Shown here one piece after another: positions 1 to 6,425 of a stretch of 6,425 nucleotides of DNA. The position numbers were made by a program, and so were the translations under genes. Source of the DNA: JBBDRW01 sp040905265 (GTDB taxonomy: Bacteria > Bacteroidota > Rhodothermia > Balneolales > Balneolaceae). The notes under the pieces were generated by a model. That model worked only from the letters and a program-made list of their open reading frames with translations. It was not told where the DNA came from and searched no databases. The stretch spans positions 1 to 6,425 of the forward strand of contig JBBDRW010000092.1 in NCBI GenBank assembly GCA_040905265.1. The letters are read 5' to 3'. Positions within the stretch are counted from its first letter, which is position 1. The number at the start of each line of letters is the position of its first letter.

Positions 1-1
1 C

Positions 2-2074
2 AAAAACAACTCGCTCATTGCCCTTCATGCCGAAACCGGAGAGGAGATCTGGATTCATGCCAATCTGAGAGGCGGTGCGCGTCGTGGTGTCAATTACTGG
101 GAGAGCGAGGATCGCAGTGACAAGCGAATTTTGTTTACAATGAACAACTACATTCAGGCGATCGATGCCGAAACCGGAGAGTCCATACTCTCGTTCGGGG
201 ATAACGGCCTGGTCGATTTAAAACCGGGACTGGTTCCCCGGGATCCCGCTACGGTGTCCAGGGCACAGTCTGTAACGCCGGGAAAAGTGTTTGATAATCT
301 GCTGATCCTCGGCTCCGCTCCCGGGGAAGGGTATCTTTCTGCGCCGGGTCACGTGAGGGCGTACGACGTGGTAACAGGTGAGCGCGTTTGGACTTTCCAC
401 ACCATCCCGCAACCGGGAGAGTACGGATACGATACCTGGCCGGAAGAGGCCTATCGTTATGTCGGAGGGGCCAATGTATGGGGAGAACTGTCGGTCGATG
501 TCGAGAATGAGATTGTCTATCTGCCGACCGGCTCCCCGACATACGACTATTACGGTGGCGACCGACTAGGCGACAACCTGTTCTCAAACAGCATCGTCGC
601 ATTGAATGCGCGTACAGGCGAGAGGATTTGGCATTTCCAGACCATTCATCACGACCTGTTCGACTATGATCTGACGGCCGCGCCACAACTGATAACTGTC
701 AACCATGACGGTGATGAGATCGATGCTGTGGCTGTTGCCGGCAAAAGCGGGCTTCTTTATGTATTTGACCGGGTGACCGGCGAACCCCTCTGGCCGATTG
801 AGGAACGCCCCGTGCCCCAAAGCACGGTTCCGGGAGAAGTCTCCTCACCGACCCAGCCGTTTCCGACCGTCGTTCCTCCCTTTGCCTGGCTGGAAGTTAC
901 TGCAGACGATGTCAATCCCTACCTGTTGACGGATGAAGAGCGAGAGGAGTGGACGGCCCTGATCGATTCCATTGAAACGTTGGGACGAAACGAATTATAT
1001 ACGCCGTTGTCTGATGAATACCCCACACTGGCTCCGCTCGGGGCAAACGGAGGAGCCAATCTCGGACATACCGCGGCTGATCCAAATAGAGGAATCGTCT
1101 TTGTCTATTCAATGAACTACCCGTCTGTTTATCCGCCGCTGGAACCACGTTCACCGGTCGTGGAAACGACTGATGAGGAGGAAAATGACAACCCGGGTTC
1201 CGGCAATTTTAACCGTGGATCGTCAGTCGAGATGGTGGAGCATGGACGGACTATTTATGATAATACCTGTATAGCCTGTCACGGAGCCGACAGAACGGGA
1301 ATCGGGATGGCCCCGTCACTTCTGGGGGTCGAGACCCGTCTCAACTTTATTGATTTTCAGCAGTTGATGTCCACCGGAAGGGGTGAAATGCCTGCATTCC
1401 CACAACTGGAGGAAAAGGATCTTGAGGGGGTATTCAGTTTCCTCGGTGGAGATCCGGACGGATCGGTAATCGAACTGCCGGATGGCCCTGTTGTCGCTTC
1501 CGGCGGAGCTCCCGGCGGTCTCCTGGTACGCCGGGTTGAAGGCCCTGAGTCGATACCTGATTACGGCCTGCCTTTTCCGGAAGGATCCGGCGCTCCTGAT
1601 ATCCGTTATATGATTGAGGGGTATGGGTTGGGGCATGCGACTGCATTCCGCCCGCCGTGGTCAACGATTACCGCCTATGACCTGAATGAAGGGAGCATCA
1701 TGTGGCAAAAGCCGATCGGATCGGACCTCCAGGCTGCACAGGAAGGAGCCGAGAACACCGGTATGCCGGTATCAACCAGACAGAGTATGATAGTGACCTC
1801 CTCAGGTGTACTGTTTGCAACGGCCAAGGATGGTAAGTTATACGCTTTTGACGTTGATAACGGTGACGAACTGTGGTCGGCCGAACTACCACAAAACACG
1901 AATTCTTTGCCGTCAATGTACGAAGTGAATGGCCGTCACTATATTGTTATCAATGCCACTTCCGGATTGTCCTGGGGCAACGGCCGAATGAATGATGAAC
2001 TCCGGGAGATTCGTCCGGTCGGAGAGGGTGGATATGTCGTTTTCGCTCTTCCTGAATCGGTTCAGGAAGAGTGA
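2..2074 (+). CDS. PQQ-dependent quinoprotein dehydrogenase (glucose dehydrogenase-like) with inserted cytochrome c domain, 5' partial
   Basis: A periplasmic quinoprotein that would oxidise a sugar or alcohol using PQQ and pass electrons to its own haem c. The frame is open from base 2, giving 690 visible residues. The first 43 already match the family (ALHAETGEEIW at 7-17, then RRGVNYW), so the TTG at 131 and ATG at 140 are internal and the true start lies upstream; I estimate about 100 residues are missing. PQQ-propeller repeats of the type AxDxxTGxxxW end at W17, W130, W210, W264, W568 and W625. HHDLFDYD (216-223) and K248 in AGKSG resemble the catalytic Asp and Lys regions of membrane glucose dehydrogenase. 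An acidic linker (388-397) precedes a class I-like cytochrome c domain (about 410-483) with CIACH at 423-427 and probable axial Met463 in GEMPAF. The propeller then resumes, with ENTGMP at 584-589. Family assignment is firm; the substrate is unknown. Confidence 0.93.
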   Translation, partial: KNNSLIALHAETGEEIWIHANLRGGARRGVNYWESEDRSDKRILFTMNNYIQAIDAETGESILSFGDNGLVDLKPGLVPRDPATVSRAQSVTPGKVFDNLLILGSAPGEGYLSAPGHVRAYDVVTGERVWTFHTIPQPGEYGYDTWPEEAYRYVGGANVWGELSVDVENEIVYLPTGSPTYDYYGGDRLGDNLFSNSIVALNARTGERIWHFQTIHHDLFDYDLTAAPQLITVNHDGDEIDAVAVAGKSGLLYVFDRVTGEPLWPIEERPVPQSTVPGEVSSPTQPFPTVVPPFAWLEVTADDVNPYLLTDEEREEWTALIDSIETLGRNELYTPLSDEYPTLAPLGANGGANLGHTAADPNRGIVFVYSMNYPSVYPPLEPRSPVVETTDEEENDNPGSGNFNRGSSVEMVEHGRTIYDNTCIACHGADRTGIGMAPSLLGVETRLNFIDFQQLMSTGRGEMPAFPQLEEKDLEGVFSFLGGDPDGSVIELPDGPVVASGGAPGGLLVRRVEGPESIPDYGLPFPEGSGAPDIRYMIEGYGLGHATAFRPPWSTITAYDLNEGSIMWQKPIGSDLQAAQEGAENTGMPVSTRQSMIVTSSGVLFATAKDGKLYAFDVDNGDELWSAELPQNTNSLPSMYEVNGRHYIVINATSGLSWGNGRMNDELREIRPVGEGGYVVFALPESVQEE
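2043..2074 (+). terminator. Perfect hairpin over the last codons and stop of the dehydrogenase gene; possible terminator
   Basis: CTCTTCCTGAA (2046-2056) and TTCAGGAAGAG (2061-2071) are exact inverted repeats around the four-base loop TCGG. Pairing extends outward through a G-U, a C-G and a T-A pair, giving a 14-pair stem whose 3' edge is the last base of the TGA stop. The following bases (TTCTTCT within 2076-2082) are pyrimidine-rich but are not a clean T run. It may be an attenuating intrinsic terminator or a 3' stabilising hairpin. The inverted repeat is certain; its function is inferred. Confidence 0.55.
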
Positions 2075-2166
2075 TTCTTCTACCCGTTAACTGATTTTGA
2101 TCTGATGCTGTTTTAAACCATCGGTTTCGTGTCGATGTACCCCTTTAAACTCAATAATTGAACGTT

Positions 2167-4128
2167 ATGAAGGATTTCCTGTTTGTACTACTTCTTGTTG
2201 GTCTCTCAACACCGCTTCTGGCCCAATCCGGATCACCGGATATCATCAGTTTGACATTTCAGCCCGACTACACGTTCTCCGGTTCCAGCCTCAACGACTG
2301 GCAGGCTATCGGGGATGCCGACTGGTCTGCTGATAACGGAGTCATTACAGCAACTGTTTCGGGCGGTGGAAGCGGTTATCTGATGTTTGATGAGTCGTAT
2401 CAGGACCTCGCGTTGCGAACGGTTTTCAGTTGCAGCGGAGAATGTGGCGCCGGGGTTCTTCTGCGTATTGAAGAGACCGAAGAGGGAACAACGGCCATCT
2501 ATCACACGCTGACCGGTGATGATATTTACCCCTATCGTGTCATGTTAAATGAAGAAGGTGAAATCATCTCTCGTGATTATCTCTACAGGGGAGGCGGACT
2601 TAGCGATCGAATTGCTTCCTCGCTAAATGAAGAGAACCTCCCGTCATTGGTCGGTGCGCCCAGTCAGAATTCCTTCGGCGGCGGCGGCGGTGGCGGCGGA
2701 CAAAACCAGCCTGAATTACCTGTCACCAGGCCGGGTAACGACTACAGGCCGGGAGAGTTAAACCAGATAGAGATTTTTGTGGAACACAATGTCAGCCGCT
2801 CATTTTATAACGACGGTGGTGAAACTGGCGCTCGTACAGATAACCTTGAGAACACCGAACTGGAAAACTACGGCCCTTTTGCCCTGCATATGACCGGTAA
2901 TGGAGAGGTTCGTTTTCATGAGGTCATGATCAAGGACATCGGATTACGATATACACCCAAAGAAATCATCTCAGACCGATTCACACCTCAGGCTATCAAT
3001 GACATGTACTACTCCTGGGGGTCCAATGCTGCCGATTTCGATCTGGACGGAACGATGGATGTTGTGGCAGGCCCGTATATCTATTACGGACCGGATTACA
3101 CGATTCGCAGAGAGATCTACCCCGCCAATGCCGCCGGGCCTTCCCAGGAATTTGCCAGTAACCATTTTCAGCATACGTTTGATTATAACGGTGACGGATA
3201 TCCCGATGTGGTAACAAGTGGGTTTAACGCGGCTCTTTACATCAACCCCGGCGACCAGAACCGACGTTGGAAAATGTACAACAACTTACCTGGTGCCCGC
3301 CAGGGAGAAGCTACCGAATTTGTTGATATCGACTCGGACGGCATTCCGGAATTGGTTTACAGTGGCGGCAACGGCGTCCGGTACGCCAAACCGGTCAGCC
3401 AGGATCCGTCTGAACCCTGGCAGGAGTTTACCGTATCCGAATCCGGGTACTACATGGCACACGGGATAGGCGTGGGAGACATCAATGGTGACGGGCGTCC
3501 GGATATCCTCAACCCTGTTGGTTGGTGGGAACAACCTGAGGGTTTGGGAGAGGATGTTCGCTGGGAGTACCACTCCGAGGCATTCGGCCGTTATGGCCGG
3601 AGAGGCGGCGGGATTGGTGGAAGTATCATGGGTGTTTATGACGCAAACGGCGACGACCTGAATGACGTCATTACCAATCTGAATGCTCACGGGTTTGGTT
3701 TCGCCTGGTACGAGCAGCAACGGAATTCCGAAGGAGAGATCACATTTACCAGACACATGATCAGTGACGATTACGCCTTTGACAACGTTGAAGACGTCAC
3801 CTTTTCACAACCCCACGGAAATACGATTGGCGATGTGGATGGTGACGGCCGGCAGGATTTCATCGTCGGGAAACGGTACTGGTCGCACCTCGACAACTTT
3901 CTGGATCCGGACCCGTACGGACCTCCCGTTCTCTACTGGTATAAAGCGGTGATTGATGAGTCTGCTCCGGGAGGAGCCCGGTTTGAACCGCATCTGATTC
4001 ACAACCGTTCCGGGGCGGGGACTCAGATTAATGCTGTGGACCTGAATGAAGACGGCGCGAATGAAATCATCGTCTCAACCAATCGCGGAACCATCATTTT
4101 CTGGAACGACCCCGACTACAGCGAGTAA
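2167..4128 (+). CDS. Secreted DUF1080-like (3-keto-disaccharide hydrolase type) domain fused to a seven-repeat FG-GAP/VCBS propeller
   Basis: A 653-residue exported protein. The ATG at 2167 gives a compact signal peptide (hydrophobic core about 4-18, probable cleavage LLA|QS after residue 19); the in-frame TTG at 2158 would only add MNV. There is no clear Shine-Dalgarno. Residues about 24-258 resemble DUF1080, a concanavalin-like sandwich whose studied members act on 3-keto-glycosides: LNDWQAIGDADWSADNGVI, then YQDLALRTVFS, then GAGVLLRIEE, closing at VRFHEVMIKDI. An eight-glycine tract (171-178) interrupts it. Residues about 265-653 carry seven calcium-loop motifs starting at 290 (DFDLDGTMD), 339 (DYNGDGYPD), 387 (DIDSDGIPE), 438 (DINGDGRPD), 492 (DANGDDLND), 556 (DVDGDGRQD) and 625 (DLNEDGANE), fitting a seven-bladed propeller. 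The fifth has Asp where the loop Gly is usual. I saw no sorting domain at the C-terminus. The propeller is secure; the enzymatic role of the N-terminal domain is inferred. Confidence 0.9.
   Translation: MKDFLFVLLLVGLSTPLLAQSGSPDIISLTFQPDYTFSGSSLNDWQAIGDADWSADNGVITATVSGGGSGYLMFDESYQDLALRTVFSCSGECGAGVLLRIEETEEGTTAIYHTLTGDDIYPYRVMLNEEGEIISRDYLYRGGGLSDRIASSLNEENLPSLVGAPSQNSFGGGGGGGGQNQPELPVTRPGNDYRPGELNQIEIFVEHNVSRSFYNDGGETGARTDNLENTELENYGPFALHMTGNGEVRFHEVMIKDIGLRYTPKEIISDRFTPQAINDMYYSWGSNAADFDLDGTMDVVAGPYIYYGPDYTIRREIYPANAAGPSQEFASNHFQHTFDYNGDGYPDVVTSGFNAALYINPGDQNRRWKMYNNLPGARQGEATEFVDIDSDGIPELVYSGGNGVRYAKPVSQDPSEPWQEFTVSESGYYMAHGIGVGDINGDGRPDILNPVGWWEQPEGLGEDVRWEYHSEAFGRYGRRGGGIGGSIMGVYDANGDDLNDVITNLNAHGFGFAWYEQQRNSEGEITFTRHMISDDYAFDNVEDVTFSQPHGNTIGDVDGDGRQDFIVGKRYWSHLDNFLDPDPYGPPVLYWYKAVIDESAPGGARFEPHLIHNRSGAGTQINAVDLNEDGANEIIVSTNRGTIIFWNDPDYSE
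2677..2700 (+). repeat. GGC/GGT/GGA triplet tract encoding eight glycines
   Basis: Eight consecutive glycine codons, mostly GGC, encode residues 171-178 of the DUF1080/propeller protein, between a Ser/Asn-rich stretch and QNQPELPVTRPG. The length is a multiple of three, so gain or loss of units would keep the frame. It probably forms a flexible surface loop within the sandwich domain. Confidence 0.8.
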
Positions 4129-4164
4129 AAAAAACCGGACAGTGTGAAGAGCGAGGGTAGAACT

Positions 4165-4209
4165 GGCATCACGGGTATGACAGGCATGATAGGTATGACG
4201 GGTATGGCA
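4165..4209 (+). repeat. Five imperfect 9-base tandem repeats (consensus GGYATGAYR) across the start of the lipoprotein gene
   Basis: The units start at 4165, 4174, 4183, 4192 and 4201: GGCATCACG, GGTATGACA, GGCATGATA, GGTATGACG and GGTATGGCA. The last four each contain an ATG (4177, 4186, 4195, 4204), all in the frame of the downstream lipoprotein. Used as coding sequence they read as repeats of Met-Thr/Ile-Gly. They make the true start ambiguous. Confidence 0.85.
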
Positions 4210-6425
4210 AAGGGCGGACTCTGTTTGGTTGTTCTGCTTTTTGCAGGGTCTCTTTTTTCCTGCAGCCGCAGCCCTGATCTGCAGTGGCAGGATGAAGACG
4301 GATATCGCCAGGCTGATCTACCTCACGGATTTTTAGCAGCCTATCTTGATGAACCCGGATTTGAACGGCGATTGCCTGAAGAGACCGGACTCGACTTCAG
4401 AAACGATGTCCCGGAAGCGATGATCGCCGGGAACCAAAATCTGTTAAACGGTTCCGGAGTCGCTACAGGCGATGTGGACGGGGACGGCCTTGTCGACCTG
4501 TACCTGGCCCGGCTGGACGGCCCCAATATCCTCTATAAAAATCTCGGCGGTTTCCGATTCCGCGACATTACCGGCGAAGCGGACGTCGCCCATGAGGGGT
4601 GGTTGTCAACCGGCGCCGTGCTCAGTGATCTGGACGGTGACGGTGACCCGGATCTTCTGGTAACGGCTCTTGACGGTGGGAACGCCCTCTATCTGAATGA
4701 CGGCACCGGACGGTTCACATTAAAGGCGGACAGTGGACTGGAACCGGGTAACGGGAGCACAACCGCCGCGTTGGCCGACATAGATGGGGACGGTGACCTG
4801 GATCTGTATATTACCCGCTACAAGGAGAGATTCGCAAGAGACATTTTCGGCCCCGGGGCGCTTGCGTTTGAGAATACCGTGGAGCAAACCGGAGATACAT
4901 TTCGCTTGAAGCCACCCTTTGATGAACATCTCGTGCTCTTTCCCGGAGAACCGGGTGAACTGCCGGGAACCGGTGAACTTGGAATTGAGGACCAACTCTA
5001 CCTGAACAACGGTGACGGCTCTTTTCAAAAAGCGACGGATCTTGAGGAGCGATTTCTGGATGCAGACGAAAACCCTCTCGGACTGGCGAAGGATTGGGGG
5101 TTAACAGCAAAGTTTCAGGATATGAATGGGGACGGGTGGCCCGATCTCTATGTCTGCAATGATTACTGGACACCCGACCGTGTATGGATCAACCGGGGGG
5201 ACGGCACATTCCGGGCTCTCGGTGAAGAGGCCATTCGAAACATGAGTTTTTCATCCATGGCCGTCGACTTTGCCGATTTGAACAAGGATGGCTTGACGGA
5301 TCTGTTTGTTACGGAGATGCTCGACATGCAGTATCAGCGACGGGCACGGCAAGTCAGCGCCAACATGGACCCATACACCGACCGGTTGGACCAAACCGGT
5401 TACCAGCCGCAATATATGCGCAACTCACTCTACATCGGGCGGGCCGACGGGACATTCTCCGAAACCGGTTATTACAGCGGGGTTGCGGCCAGCGGCTGGT
5501 CCTGGGCTGTCCGTTTTCTGGATGTTGACCTGGACGGACATGAGGATTTGATTGTCAGTACAGGTTATGGGTACGACGTACTCGATCTGGATACGCAGAT
5601 GGGAATTGCACGGCGGGCCGACGGGAGTGGAAGTATTCTGGATTTCCCCCAGCTACTGCTGCCAAATGTCATTTTTCGAAATAACGGAGATCTGACATTT
5701 TCCAACAAAGGGGACGATTGGGGATTTACAGAGGAAGATGTGTCACAAGGCCTGGCGACGGCTGACTTCGATAATGACGGCGATCTTGACCTGGTTCTGA
5801 ACCGCTTTAATGAGGAAGCCGCCGTTTTTGAAAACCGGACAACGGCTTCCCGGATCGCTGTGCGGCTACGGGGGCGGGTACCCAATACCGCGGCAATTGG
5901 AGCCCGGGTAAGCCTGAGTGGAGGCCCTGCCGATCAAATGAAGGAGTTGGCGTCGGGGGGAGACTATCTATCCGGTTCTGATCCACTCCTGGTTTTTGCC
6001 GCTGACGCGAGTCATGATCGTCATTTACTTTCTGTCACCTGGCCGGACGGGTCGGTCACCGAAATTGACGGGGTAGTCCCCGATCATCTGTACGAGATTG
6101 AGCAGCCGGCCGCCGGGGCGGTATCGGCCGGGCAAAGCGGGTTATCAGCGGCTGCCGGTTCAGGCCGACAAACTGATTCAGGCCGGCCGGCCACTTCAAC
6201 TCCGGAACAGTCCACTTCAGGCCAGGAGCAGGCCGCGGAACAGTCTCCGGAAGATAGCAACACCGGAGTGCCTGCCATCCCGTCACCCCTTTTTGAAGAT
6301 ATTTCAGACCGGGTTTCCCACACGCATCATGAAGATCCCTTTCAGGATGGGCGGGTTCAACCGCTGTTACCCTGGTACAAGAGCCGGTCCGGACCCGGTG
6401 TTTCGTGGCTCGACGTAACCGGAGA
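4204..6425 (+). CDS. FG-GAP/VCBS propeller lipoprotein with ASPIC/UnbV domain (CRTAC1-like), 3' partial
   Basis: Open to the window end, with 740 complete codons visible. From ATG 4204 the protein begins with a lipoprotein signal: MAKGG, a hydrophobic core, then lipobox LFSC with Cys20. ATGs at 4195, 4186 and 4177 and GTG 4144 are in the same frame; I chose 4204 for the compact signal peptide, and no ribosome site decides. Seven DxDxDG-type calcium loops start at residues 90 (DVDGDGLVD), 142 (DLDGDGDPD), 192 (DIDGDGDLD), 306 (DMNGDGWPD), 358 (DLNKDGLTD), 440 (DVDLDGHED) and 521 (DFDNDGDLD), fitting a seven-bladed propeller. An ASPIC/UnbV domain follows at about 548-635 (IGARVSLSGG, GGDYLSGSDPLLVF, VTWPDGS). 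A Ser/Gln/Pro linker (636-695) leads to LFEDISDRV at 696 and HTHHEDPF, which looks like the beginning of a second FG-GAP module. It is probably anchored in the outer membrane; its function is unknown, with binding or scaffolding likeliest. Confidence 0.9.
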   Translation, partial: MAKGGLCLVVLLFAGSLFSCSRSPDLQWQDEDGYRQADLPHGFLAAYLDEPGFERRLPEETGLDFRNDVPEAMIAGNQNLLNGSGVATGDVDGDGLVDLYLARLDGPNILYKNLGGFRFRDITGEADVAHEGWLSTGAVLSDLDGDGDPDLLVTALDGGNALYLNDGTGRFTLKADSGLEPGNGSTTAALADIDGDGDLDLYITRYKERFARDIFGPGALAFENTVEQTGDTFRLKPPFDEHLVLFPGEPGELPGTGELGIEDQLYLNNGDGSFQKATDLEERFLDADENPLGLAKDWGLTAKFQDMNGDGWPDLYVCNDYWTPDRVWINRGDGTFRALGEEAIRNMSFSSMAVDFADLNKDGLTDLFVTEMLDMQYQRRARQVSANMDPYTDRLDQTGYQPQYMRNSLYIGRADGTFSETGYYSGVAASGWSWAVRFLDVDLDGHEDLIVSTGYGYDVLDLDTQMGIARRADGSGSILDFPQLLLPNVIFRNNGDLTFSNKGDDWGFTEEDVSQGLATADFDNDGDLDLVLNRFNEEAAVFENRTTASRIAVRLRGRVPNTAAIGARVSLSGGPADQMKELASGGDYLSGSDPLLVFAADASHDRHLLSVTWPDGSVTEIDGVVPDHLYEIEQPAAGAVSAGQSGLSAAAGSGRQTDSGRPATSTPEQSTSGQEQAAEQSPEDSNTGVPAIPSPLFEDISDRVSHTHHEDPFQDGRVQPLLPWYKSRSGPGVSWLDVTG
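6159..6223 (+). repeat. Low-complexity linker DNA with three copies of TTCAGGCC
   Basis: The octamer TTCAGGCC occurs at 6159-6166, 6177-6184 and 6216-6223, and CCACTTCA recurs at 6191 and 6212. The copies lie in the part of the lipoprotein gene encoding the Ser/Thr/Gln/Pro-rich inter-module linker and read in different codon contexts. This looks like a locally duplicated, weakly constrained linker and not a regulatory site. Confidence 0.5.

Noticed and set aside
249..686. 145-codon open frame on the minus strand
   Set aside because: It overlaps the conserved dehydrogenase core and its Arg/Ser/Pro-rich translation looks like an antisense shadow.
2096..2129. Possible Bacteroidota-type promoter, TTTG then TCGGTTTC after 21 bases
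   Set aside because: The -7 element departs from TAnnTTTG at two of its fixed positions and such matches are common by chance; no start mapping is available, so it is not listed as a feature.
3286..3756. 156-codon open frame on the minus strand
   Set aside because: It lies wholly inside the propeller protein and its translation shows no recognisable domain or signal peptide; the plus-strand frame carries four to five clear calcium loops over the same region.
4127..4134. Run of eight A at the stop of the propeller gene, with the lipoprotein in the same frame downstream
   Set aside because: I considered slippage or readthrough fusing the two proteins, but the TAA is in frame and the lipoprotein has its own signal and lipobox, so separate translation is much more likely.
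4153..4157. GAGGG-like purine stretch as a ribosome binding site for the lipoprotein
   Set aside because: It is 19 bases from the nearest ATG (4177), too far for normal spacing, and the other starts in this window do not appear to use Shine-Dalgarno sites.
6098..6418. 106-codon plus-strand open frame in another frame
   Set aside because: It sits inside the lipoprotein frame, which stays open to the window end and carries the linker and second module; the alternative is basic and low in complexity with no family resemblance.

Overview
The window holds three genes, all on the + strand and all predicted to act outside the cytoplasm. In order they are a PQQ-type quinoprotein dehydrogenase carrying its own haem c domain (5' end outside the window), a secreted protein joining a DUF1080-like (3-keto-glycoside hydrolase/lyase type) sandwich to a calcium-loop FG-GAP/VCBS propeller, and a large FG-GAP plus ASPIC/UnbV lipoprotein (3' end outside the window). 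No tRNA, rRNA, CRISPR array, insertion sequence or origin was seen.

Organism: the sequence suggests an environmental member of the Bacteroidota or a related FCB lineage such as Balneolota or Rhodothermota. The grounds are indirect. These three families are abundant there, the start sites lack a clear Shine-Dalgarno sequence, and base composition is moderate, slightly above half G+C by eye. This is inference; no marker gene is present.

Layout: bases 2-2074 are the dehydrogenase, open from the window edge. Its last codons form a perfect hairpin that ends at the stop codon. A 92-base gap follows. Bases 2167-4128 are the DUF1080/propeller protein, with a signal peptide and seven DxDxDG-type loops. 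A 75-base gap contains a 9-base tandem repeat that presents four in-frame ATG codons. The lipoprotein runs from about 4204 past the window end. It has a lipobox, seven calcium loops, an ASPIC/UnbV domain, a low-complexity linker and the beginning of a second module.

How they may work together (inference): the dehydrogenase would oxidise a sugar or other alcohol in the periplasm, passing electrons through PQQ to its own haem c and on to the respiratory chain. The DUF1080 protein would bind or cleave a glycoside, possibly an oxidised one. The surface-type propeller lipoprotein could bind substrate or scaffold the others. The order and common strand fit a co-expressed cluster, but the hairpin after gene 1 may reduce or end transcription there. 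The substrate cannot be read from the sequence.
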